NCBI GenBank assembly: GCA_007119985.1
Contig: SKOQ01000208.1
Coordinates: 1-9,468 of the forward strand
From: Marinospirillum sp.
GTDB taxonomy: Bacteria > Pseudomonadota > Gammaproteobacteria > Pseudomonadales > Halomonadaceae
Direction: 5' to 3'
Length of the DNA stretch: 9,468 nt
The translations under genes and the position numbers were made by a program. Position 1 is the first letter of the stretch, and every line of letters starts with the position of its first letter. Under the pieces are notes generated by a model, which saw nothing but the letters and a program-made list of their open reading frames with translations, was not told the DNA's origin and did no database searches. Of the stretch, positions 1 to 5,581 are shown one piece after another.

Positions 1-746
1 CCGAGGTCCTTCGCCATCAAATCCACTTGGAAGCCACCCTGATACTCGCGTGAAGCAGGCGCCTGTTCCATCACACCCGGCCAAGGATTATAGACATTCA
101 GCACCCAGTTACCGCCCGAGCTTTGTTGCATAATCTGGGATAAGACCGCTGGATCCAGCCCATTCTTCACTCCCAGCGCTAGAGCCTCGGTTGTGCCCGC
201 CATCAGCACCGCCAGCAGCAGGTTATTGCAGATTTTGGCAATCTGCCCCGCCCCAACACCACCGGCATGAAAGAGGTTCTTGCCCATCGCCGCCAGCAGG
301 GGTTGTGCCGCAGCAAAGTCTGCCTCACTGCCGCCCACAATAAAACTAAGCGTCCCAGCCTGCGCGCCACCGACACCACCAGAAACCGGCGCATCAATAA
401 AGCGGATACCAGCGGCCTCTGCCGCCTGCCCCACACGCTGGGCAGATTCCGCCGCAATGGTCGAGGAATCGATCACCAAACAGCCTGCGGGTAACTGGGC
501 AAAGAGTCCGCCTTCACCAAGATAAAGCTGCTCCACCAGCTGCCCATTGGGCAGCATCGAGATCACCACTTCAGCGCCCTGCACTGCCTCAGTCGCGCTG
601 GCCGCAGCCTGCCCACCAGCGGTTTGAAGTGCCTCCAGCGCTGCGGCACTCAGATCAAATCCGCGCACCTGATGCCCTGCCTTGACTAAATTCTGGGCCA
701 TCGGCCCACCCATGTTGCCTAAACCGATAAAAGCGATTTGACTCAT
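1..746 (-). CDS. mmsB: 3-hydroxyisobutyrate dehydrogenase, C-terminus cut by window edge
   Basis: This enzyme oxidises free 3-hydroxyisobutyrate to methylmalonate semialdehyde with NAD+, a late step of valine breakdown in the cytoplasm. The first 248 codons are present; family members are about 295-300 residues, so roughly 50 are missing off the left edge. An N-terminal Rossmann fold opens with IAFIGLGNMGGPMA (residues 4-17), and Asp31 at the end of the second strand favours NAD over NADP. The substrate loop DAPVSGGVGG (118-127) contains Ser122. GAGQIAKICNN (165-175) contains Lys171, the expected catalytic lysine, and Asn175. GGFQVDLMAKDL near the visible end is also typical. The ATG at 746 has an AGGAG ribosome site (758-754) at 7-nt spacing. 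It is the last visible gene of the minus-strand operon, 69 nt after the hydrolase gene. Recognition is firm; other beta-hydroxyacid dehydrogenases (for example tartronate semialdehyde reductase) are less likely given the neighbours. Confidence 0.93.
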   Translation of the reverse strand, partial: MSQIAFIGLGNMGGPMAQNLVKAGHQVRGFDLSAAALEALQTAGGQAAASATEAVQGAEVVISMLPNGQLVEQLYLGEGGLFAQLPAGCLVIDSSTIAAESAQRVGQAAEAAGIRFIDAPVSGGVGGAQAGTLSFIVGGSEADFAAAQPLLAAMGKNLFHAGGVGAGQIAKICNNLLLAVLMAGTTEALALGVKNGLDPAVLSQIMQQSSGGNWVLNVYNPWPGVMEQAPASREYQGGFQVDLMAKDL

Positions 747-789
747 CACGCAACTCCTGTTGTTTTTGTTGATGCTGGCGTTGATCCAA

Positions 790-806
790 GGCGCACTCAG
801 TGCGCC
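790..806 (-). other. Perfect 7-bp hairpin between the hydrolase gene and mmsB
   Basis: GGCGCAC and GTGCGCC form a perfect 7-bp inverted repeat around a 3-nt loop. It begins 10 nt beyond the hydrolase stop codon and ends 43 nt before the mmsB start. On the minus-strand transcript no U-tract follows it (UUGGAUC comes next), so it does not look like an intrinsic terminator. It could protect or cut the mRNA to set different levels of the two gene products, which is inference. Confidence 0.55.
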
Positions 807-815
807 GAGATCCGA

Positions 816-1937
816 TCACAAATCCTTCAGCGGGGATTCTGGCCATAGCGGGGCAAAAAAGCCTTCTATCCAGCTGGCCTCCACCTCCCTCACACTGGGG
901 TAGCGCCAGCGAGGTGTTTTATCCTTATCAATCAAAAGGGCGCGAATACCCTCAGTAAATTCGCCTTGCAAGGCAGCCTGCACGGAGAGATTCAGCTCCT
1001 GCTGAAAGACCTCTTTTAGCGAGGCATGGCGACACCGCTCAAGCTGAGCAGGAATCAACAGCATTGAGGTTGTTGAACCCGCGGCCAAACTCTTCAGTGC
1101 GCGAGCCAACCAGGGGGATTCAACTTCTGCTGCCAGTAGCTGCTCAATCAGCGCTCTAGGGGTAGCGGCATCGGTTAAAGCCTGAATCTGCGCATAGTGC
1201 TGCTGCACAGGAGATTCAGGCAAAGCTGACCAAGACTGCGCCTCATGAGCGCGCAAGACCTGATGGATCACCTGCTGCGCCGGTCGCGACCAGTCGCTTT
1301 GCATCAGCTGCTGCTGCACGGTTGCCTTAGATTCATGGCGCACGAAGCGATCAGCCAAACCCAGCCACAGCGCATCGGCTGCATTCATCTGCGCGCCGGT
1401 CAAGCCCAAGAAGAGACCCACGCGCCCAGGCATCCGATTGAGGAACCAACTGCCGCCGACATCAGGATAAAGACCGATGCTGACTTCCGGCATGGCCAGA
1501 CGTGATTGCTCAGTGACCACACGGCAGCTGGCACCAGCAAACAACCCCATACCTCCACCCATAATGATGCCATGACCCCAAACAATCACCGGCTTCGGAT
1601 AGGTGTGGATCAGGTAATCCAAACGATACTCTTGCGTAAAGAAATGCTCAGCATAGGGGTTACGTTGCGCAGGATCATTACTGGCGGCATAGTCCGTCAT
1701 GGAACGATAGAGGGCAACGATATCCCCGCCAGCACAGAAGGCTTTTTCACCCGCACCTTCAAGCCAAACCGCCGCCACCCGCGCATCCTTGGCCCAAGCC
1801 TGCATCTGCGGTAAGAGCTGCTCGATCATTTCTAAAGAAAGGGCGTTCAGTGCCCGTGGCGCATTCAGGCAAGCGACCGCGATCACGCGCCCATCGGCCA
1901 GTGGCAGCTCACTGAGCAACAAAGGTTGATCACTCAT
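816..1937 (-). CDS. 3-hydroxyisobutyryl-CoA hydrolase (crotonase superfamily)
   Basis: This enzyme hydrolyses 3-hydroxyisobutyryl-CoA to free 3-hydroxyisobutyrate and CoA, releasing the intermediate that MmsB oxidises. At 373 aa it is longer than ordinary crotonases (about 260 aa) and matches the HIBCH-like family. The oxyanion-hole regions are KAFCAGGDIVALY (65-77) and WGHGIIMGGGMGLFAG (120-135). The loop MPEVSIGLYPDVGGSWF (149-165) carries Glu151 and Asp159. These have the same 8-residue spacing as the catalytic Glu and Asp of the characterised mammalian hydrolase, and PDVGG is diagnostic against hydratases. The ATG at 1937 has an AGGAG ribosome site (1948-1944) at 6-nt spacing, and this site overlaps the TAG stop of the upstream hydratase, so translation is probably coupled. 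It sits third in the valine operon. The enzyme family is near certain; the exact substrate rests on sequence plus context. Confidence 0.92.
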   Translation of the reverse strand: MSDQPLLLSELPLADGRVIAVACLNAPRALNALSLEMIEQLLPQMQAWAKDARVAAVWLEGAGEKAFCAGGDIVALYRSMTDYAASNDPAQRNPYAEHFFTQEYRLDYLIHTYPKPVIVWGHGIIMGGGMGLFAGASCRVVTEQSRLAMPEVSIGLYPDVGGSWFLNRMPGRVGLFLGLTGAQMNAADALWLGLADRFVRHESKATVQQQLMQSDWSRPAQQVIHQVLRAHEAQSWSALPESPVQQHYAQIQALTDAATPRALIEQLLAAEVESPWLARALKSLAAGSTTSMLLIPAQLERCRHASLKEVFQQELNLSVQAALQGEFTEGIRALLIDKDKTPRWRYPSVREVEASWIEGFFAPLWPESPLKDL

Positions 1938-1946
1938 GCTGATCTC

Positions 1947-2726
1947 CTAGCGGTTTTTCCATTCAGGGGTGCGCTTGTTCAAAAAAGCCTGCACACCTTC
2001 ACGCTGATCTTCTGTCGCGAACAAATCGACAAAGAGTTCACGCTCTAAGCGCCAGCCTTGTTCATGCTGGCTGCCTGTTCGCGCATGCATCACTAATTTT
2101 TTGCATGAGGCGATGGAAGAAGGCGATTGCTGGCACGCCATCTCCGCCAATTCCAGCGCACGGTTCAACGCCTGCCCCTTGGGCACCACTTCTTCAACCA
2201 GGCCGATCTCCAAAGCCTTGGCTGCCGTGACACGCTCGCCGCAAAGAATCATCCGCTTGGCCCAGCCTTCACCGACTAACCAAGGTAGATTCTGGGTACC
2301 ACCGGCACAGGGCAGCAGCCCAACGCGTGCTTCAGGGAGCGCCATCTGCGCCTGCTCTTCTGCCACGCGCAGATCACAAGAGAGGGCACACTCCAGCCCA
2401 CCGCCCATCGCATAACCATTAATCGCGGCAATCGATACACCACGAAAATCAGTCAGCGCTTCAAATGCCAGACCGAACAGGCGTGACATTTCCCAAGCCA
2501 CGGCACGATCTCCAGCCGCAAACTGATTCAAATCAGCACCAGCAGAGAAGAACTTCTCCCCGTCGCCAGTGATCACCAGCGCATAGATTTCCCGATCTGC
2601 ATTGAGCTTTTCGATCAGCGTTTTCAACCCTGCCAAGGACTCAGCATTCCAGGTATTGGCTGGTGGATTGTGAATCGTGATCAGGCCGATATGTCCACGT
2701 TGCTCATACTTCAATAAATCAGTCAT
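1947..2726 (-). CDS. Enoyl-CoA hydratase, probably methacrylyl-CoA hydratase
   Basis: This 259-aa crotonase-family hydratase adds water to an enoyl-CoA; here the likely substrate is methacrylyl-CoA, giving 3-hydroxyisobutyryl-CoA. KFFSAGADL (58-66) and GYAMGGGLECALSCD (104-118) build the oxyanion hole. Glu112 and Glu132 (in LPEARVGLLPCAGGTQ, 130-145) are 20 residues apart, matching the two catalytic glutamates of rat crotonase, so hydratase activity is expected rather than only isomerase activity. The ATG at 2726 shares one base with the TAA of the dehydrogenase gene (TAATG). GAGGTG within the end of that gene serves as ribosome site, which implies strong translational coupling. The conserved stem is followed by the short C-terminal helical region usual in the family. 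What is inferred rather than seen is the branched-chain substrate, which comes from the flanking dehydrogenase, hydrolase and MmsB. Confidence 0.9.
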   Translation of the reverse strand: MTDLLKYEQRGHIGLITIHNPPANTWNAESLAGLKTLIEKLNADREIYALVITGDGEKFFSAGADLNQFAAGDRAVAWEMSRLFGLAFEALTDFRGVSIAAINGYAMGGGLECALSCDLRVAEEQAQMALPEARVGLLPCAGGTQNLPWLVGEGWAKRMILCGERVTAAKALEIGLVEEVVPKGQALNRALELAEMACQQSPSSIASCKKLVMHARTGSQHEQGWRLERELFVDLFATEDQREGVQAFLNKRTPEWKNR

Positions 2727-3892
2727 TAGTTCAGCACCTCTAAAACACCTTCTTTTAAAAGACGACGCGCAATAATCAACCGCATCACTTCGTTTGTTCC
2801 TTCCAGAATGCGATGCACGCGTGCATCACGCAGATAGCGCTCTAACGGATAATCACGGATATAGCCGTATCCACCATGTAGCTGCAGCGCTTCATCGATC
2901 ACTTGAAAACAGACATCAGTGGCAAAGCGCTTGGCCATCGCACAATAGGCAGCGGCCTCTGGATCAGCCTGATCCAGCTTAAACGCCGCCAGCCGCACCA
3001 TCTGGCGTGCCGCAATCAGTTCAGTCAGCATATCCGCCAGCTTAAATTGCACTGTCTGAAACTCAGCCAGTGGCTGACCAAACTGCTGGCGCTCCTGCAC
3101 ATACTGGGCAGCCAAGTTCAGCGCGGCTTGCGCAGCACCGATAGAGCAGGTGGCGATATTAATCCGCCCACCGTCCAAGCCCTTCATCGCAAATTTAAAA
3201 CCCTCGCCTTCTTCGCCCAAGCGATAGCGGGCCGGAATCCGCACCTGCTCAAAGGTGACTAAGCGCGTTGGCTGGCTATTCCAGCCGAGCTTATTCTCAC
3301 ACGGCGCATAATCGATACCCTCGGCATCGGCCGGCACCACAAAAGCAGAAATGCCCTTGGCACCGGATTCCATGCTGCCCGTACGCGCCATCACTACCAG
3401 AAGCTGCGTACTGCCAGCGCCGGAGATAAACATCTTAGAACCATTGAGCAGATAGGCATCCCCCTCACGCGTGGCCCGAGTACGCAGGCTGGCCGCATCC
3501 GATCCAGCGCCGGGCTCGGTCAGGCAATAGGAACCCAGCCATTCGCCACTGGCCAGACGCGGTCCAAATTCATCCGCTACCTCGGGCTGAGCAAAACTGG
3601 AGACCATCCAGCTAACCATATTGTGAATGGTGATATAGGCCGCAGTAGAGGGACAAGCTGCGGCCAGCTCTTCCACAATGACACTGGTATCCAGCCGTGA
3701 CAGACCGAGTCCACCTTGGGCTTCTGGCGTATATAAACCGCAAAATCCTAATTCGCCAGCCTGCTGAATCACCTCAATAGGAAAGATATGCTCGGCATCC
3801 CATTGTGCTGCATCCGGTGCCATGGCTTTTTGTGCAAAGGCTCGCGCCGCATCACGAAAGGCCAGCTGATCTTCTGTCAGATTAAAATCCAT
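2726..3892 (-). CDS. Acyl-CoA dehydrogenase, probably isobutyryl-CoA dehydrogenase
   Basis: This FAD enzyme introduces an alpha-beta double bond into an acyl-CoA; by context it converts isobutyryl-CoA to methacrylyl-CoA and passes electrons to ETF. The 388 aa fit the family. An N-terminal helical domain (about 5-115) is followed by the FAD/substrate signature SYCLTEPGAGSD (121-132), the middle beta domain (about 122-215), and a C-terminal helical domain with ERQQFGQPLAEFQ (267-279) and GGYGYIRDYPLERYLRDARV (340-359). Glu364 in RILEGTNEVMR (361-371) is the expected catalytic base. The reading frame can also open at a GTG (3895), but the ATG at 3892 is better placed: the ribosome site GAGGA (3903-3899) lies 6 nt before it and only 3 nt before the GTG. 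It is the first gene of the operon, with a leader of about 105 nt. 2-Methylbutyryl-CoA or other short acyl-CoAs remain possible substrates. Confidence 0.9.
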   Translation of the reverse strand: MDFNLTEDQLAFRDAARAFAQKAMAPDAAQWDAEHIFPIEVIQQAGELGFCGLYTPEAQGGLGLSRLDTSVIVEELAAACPSTAAYITIHNMVSWMVSSFAQPEVADEFGPRLASGEWLGSYCLTEPGAGSDAASLRTRATREGDAYLLNGSKMFISGAGSTQLLVVMARTGSMESGAKGISAFVVPADAEGIDYAPCENKLGWNSQPTRLVTFEQVRIPARYRLGEEGEGFKFAMKGLDGGRINIATCSIGAAQAALNLAAQYVQERQQFGQPLAEFQTVQFKLADMLTELIAARQMVRLAAFKLDQADPEAAAYCAMAKRFATDVCFQVIDEALQLHGGYGYIRDYPLERYLRDARVHRILEGTNEVMRLIIARRLLKEGVLEVLN

Positions 3893-3900
3893 CACTGATC

Positions 3901-3930
3901 CTCTGATTGATCGCGCTCTGATTGATCGCG
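3901..3930. repeat. Exact 15-bp tandem duplication in the operon leader
   Basis: CTCTGATTGATCGCG occurs twice, head to tail, without mismatch (3901-3915 and 3916-3930). It lies in the 5' leader of the minus-strand operon. On that strand each unit ends in AGAG. The copy next to the gene, followed by G, supplies the AGAGG ribosome site of the acyl-CoA dehydrogenase; the other copy ends AGAGC. It may be a simple slippage duplication or may have a role in translation or protein binding. Confidence 0.85.
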
Positions 3931-4003
3931 CGCTTATTCTTTGTGCTCTTGGCCTGATGCCTTCGAAGAGGCAACAGAACCTAGCAGCCGCTTGGTTTTC
4001 TGT

Positions 4004-4032
4004 AAACTAGCAACACTTGACGCTAACGTAAA
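4004..4032 (-). promoter_or_regulatory. Sigma-70-type promoter of the valine catabolic operon
   Basis: On the minus strand, TTTACG (4032-4027) can serve as a -35 box. A 17-bp spacer (4026-4010) separates it from TAGTTT (4009-4004) as -10, preceded by TGC, an extended -10 motif. Transcription would start near 3997, giving a leader of about 105 nt. The -35 box lies inside the inverted-repeat operator at 4017-4032, so a MerR-type protein bound there would sit on the -35 and spacer. This is a prediction from sequence and spacing only. Confidence 0.55.
4017..4032. promoter_or_regulatory. LiuR-like operator 1, between the valine operon and the araC-type gene
   Basis: TTGACGCTAACGTAAA is an imperfect inverted repeat with arms TTGACGC and ACGTAAA around a 2-nt centre; five of seven arm positions pair. 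It matches the copy at 4981-4996 (TTTACGTCAACGTAAA) at 13 of 16 positions. From memory, LiuR operators in proteobacteria are inverted repeats with ACGT in each arm, and a LiuR-like gene lies about 1 kb away. It lies between two divergent genes, so it could affect both. Confidence 0.65.
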
Positions 4033-4075
4033 TTGACTAAATTGTGAGCAAGATGGATGATATTGCGAAAACAAG

Positions 4076-4081
4076 AAGGAG
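4076..4081 (+). promoter_or_regulatory. Ribosome binding site that decides the AraC-type start
   Basis: AAGGAG lies 8 nt before the GTG at 4090, an ideal distance. The in-frame ATG at 4057 lies upstream of this site and has only poor purine matches before it, so translation most likely starts at the GTG. Confidence 0.7.
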
Positions 4082-4089
4082 AAAGCCGC

Positions 4090-4965
4090 GTGTCCCACAC
4101 TTCTGACTGGCCCCTACCTGAGGGCAGCTTGCGTTATCTCGTCCCGCCGCGTTTAGCAGCAGGCTTAGCCCAGCATCCGCTGACGCAAGAACTCTATCCC
4201 TTGGCTTTTGGCTTTTATCAACGTGCGCGCGGCCATCAAATGCAACGTCAACAACATGCCAGTGAACTGCTGATCTACTGCATTGAAGGTGAAGGCCAGG
4301 TCACTACAGGTGGCCAGACCAGCCGTATTGGCGCTGGCGAACTCCTTTACTTGCCCGCTGGCGAGCCGCATCACTATGCCACCTTAGAGCAGCATCCCTG
4401 GACCATCTATTGGGTCCACTTCAGCGGCAGCCTAGCACCAGCACTGCGCCAGCATCTTGGCTTTGGTGGCACACAAAGAACACGCTGGATCGGGCGACAA
4501 GCCCGCTTGCTGGTCGACTTCAATGGTTTACTGGCCGCTCAGCAGCGCGGTTTCCATGAGGAAACCTTGATTCACGCCAGCCAGCGATTACGCCAGCTTT
4601 TGTGCGCTCTGCCGCTGATCCAGCCGCAAGACCAACAACAGGCCAAGCTCGATCTACCCGCACTGCAAAACCTGATGCGCGCCCATCTTGATCAACGCCT
4701 CGATCTAGATACCCTGGCTGCAAAAGCTGGCCTATCGCGTTATCATTTCATCCACCGTTATAAAGCCCTCACTGGGGCAACCCCTATTCAGCATTATCTG
4801 CAAATGAAAATAGAACGGGCCTGCCATCTGCTCGATACGACCACCGCGAGCTGGCGACATATCGCAGAACAATTGGGCTATGAAGATAGCTATTATTGCT
4901 CTCGCCTTTTTAAAAAGGTCATGGGGATCAGCCCCCACTTTTATCGGCGGCGTCAGCGAAACTAA
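4090..4965 (+). CDS. AraC-family transcriptional regulator, MmsR-like
   Basis: This predicted 291-aa DNA-binding regulator may sense a valine-derived metabolite and activate the divergent catabolic operon. The N-terminal half is a cupin-type effector domain: LLIYCIEGEGQV (60-71) and IGAGELLYLPAGEPHHY (80-96) are the typical strands, with WTIYWVHFSG (104-113) closing it. The C-terminal part (about 190-290) holds two helix-turn-helix motifs: LDLDTLAAKAGLSRYHFIHR (204-223) and IAEQLGYEDSYYCSRLFKKV (258-277), ending in GISPHFYRRR. Start choice: GTG at 4090 with a good ribosome site is preferred over ATG at 4057, which would add 11 residues. Known precedent is MmsR of Pseudomonas aeruginosa, an AraC-type activator divergent from mmsAB. 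Here too the gene is divergent from the valine genes, and LiuR-like operator 1 lies between them. The family is certain; its target and inducer are inferred. Confidence 0.88.
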   Translation: MSHTSDWPLPEGSLRYLVPPRLAAGLAQHPLTQELYPLAFGFYQRARGHQMQRQQHASELLIYCIEGEGQVTTGGQTSRIGAGELLYLPAGEPHHYATLEQHPWTIYWVHFSGSLAPALRQHLGFGGTQRTRWIGRQARLLVDFNGLLAAQQRGFHEETLIHASQRLRQLLCALPLIQPQDQQQAKLDLPALQNLMRAHLDQRLDLDTLAAKAGLSRYHFIHRYKALTGATPIQHYLQMKIERACHLLDTTTASWRHIAEQLGYEDSYYCSRLFKKVMGISPHFYRRRQRN

Positions 4966-4980
4966 ATTTTAAAACTGATC

Positions 4981-5009
4981 TTTACGTCAACGTAAACTTG
5001 GCCTAAAGT
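4981..5009 (+). promoter_or_regulatory. LiuR-like operator 2 embedded in the merR-type gene promoter
   Basis: TTTACGTCAACGTAAA (4981-4996) has perfect 7-bp inverted arms, TTTACGT and ACGTAAA, around a 2-nt centre. Its first six bases, TTTACG, can act as the -35. Seventeen bases later comes TAAAGT (5004-5009) as -10, giving a start near 5016 and a leader of about 20 nt. This layout, operator over the -35 and spacer, is the same as at the valine operon promoter. Autoregulation by the downstream MerR-type protein is the natural reading. Confidence 0.7.
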
Positions 5010-5034
5010 TCTTGCTTAACACTAGGAAGAACCC

Positions 5035-5436
5035 ATGAGCTTTCAGCTAAACGCCCGCTCTTACACCATTAGTGATCTGGCGAAGGAGTTTGATGTCACC
5101 ACGCGCACCCTGCGCTTTTATGAGCAACAGGGCATCTTAAACCCTGTTCGCCAAGGGCAAGCGCGTATTTACAGCCCCAAGGATCGAGTGCGCCTGATGC
5201 TGACGCTGCGAGGCAAGCGCCTTGGCTTTAGCCTGGCCGAAAGCAAAGAGCTTTTTGATCTTTACGATTCCACTGCCGGAGGAGATGAAAAACAACTGCG
5301 CACCATGCTCGATATTTTGGCGAAAAAACAAGCCGATATGCAGCAGCAGCTGCGTGATATTCAGCGTCTACAAGAGGAGCTCGAACTGGCTGAAGCGCGC
5401 TGCCGTGATGCCCTAGCCCGCCTGCACGCCTCTTAA
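5035..5436 (+). CDS. liuR: MerR-family regulator, LiuR-like
   Basis: This 133-aa dimeric DNA-binding protein resembles LiuR, the MerR-type regulator of branched-chain amino acid breakdown in many proteobacteria. A winged helix-turn-helix at the N-terminus includes YTISDLAKEFDVTTRTLRFY (10-29) and the wing NPVRQGQARIY (36-46). RGKRLGFSLAESKELFDLYD (59-78) is highly characteristic of the LiuR group. The rest (about 82-125) is a long dimerisation helix rich in Gln, Leu, Asp and Arg. The only cysteine is Cys123 near the end, so there is no metal-binding cysteine pair as in MerR or CueR. The ATG at 5035 has AGGAAG (5024-5029) as ribosome site. The gene sits just after a perfect operator copy and before an acyl-CoA synthetase, probably in the same transcript. 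LiuR proteins are usually predicted to be repressors relieved by a CoA intermediate; that is inference here. Confidence 0.87.
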   Translation: MSFQLNARSYTISDLAKEFDVTTRTLRFYEQQGILNPVRQGQARIYSPKDRVRLMLTLRGKRLGFSLAESKELFDLYDSTAGGDEKQLRTMLDILAKKQADMQQQLRDIQRLQEELELAEARCRDALARLHAS

Positions 5437-5447
5437 AGCCGCTTGAT

Positions 5448-5466
5448 GTGGCCCTGCATAGGCCAC
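5448..5466 (+). other. Small hairpin between liuR and the acyl-CoA synthetase gene
   Basis: GTGGCC and GGCCAC form a perfect 6-bp inverted repeat with a 7-nt loop, 11 nt after the liuR stop. No T-run follows directly (CCAGGG comes next), so it is not a convincing terminator. It could reduce read-through or stabilise the upstream message. The rest of the 145-nt gap shows no clear promoter, so the synthetase gene is probably co-transcribed with liuR. Confidence 0.4.
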
Positions 5467-5581
5467 CCAGGGCAACAGAGCAGCCATACAAAAACAACAG
5501 CTGCCAGCCCCCATTTTTTGCAGTCTGCCTAGCAGATTCGCGTTCAGAACCAACACACAACAAAGATAAAAAGGTGGGTTT

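Noticed and set aside
3959..3974. Small inverted repeat TGCC...GGCA in the operon leader
   Set aside because: Only five pairs form on the real (minus) transcript, too weak to call a structured element.
4041..4056. CRP-like half-site TGTGA near the AraC-type gene
   Set aside because: Only one half matches; the second half at the right spacing (TGGAT) does not resemble TCACA.
4017..4063. Clear sigma-70 promoter for the AraC-type gene
   Set aside because: Candidate pairs (TTGACG with TAAATT at 15 bp; TTGACT with TGATAT at 19 bp) have poor spacing, so I do not annotate one.
5518..5538. T-run and short inverted repeat before the synthetase gene, considered as terminator
   Set aside because: The T-run precedes the hairpin instead of following it on the plus strand, and on the minus strand no gene is being ended there.
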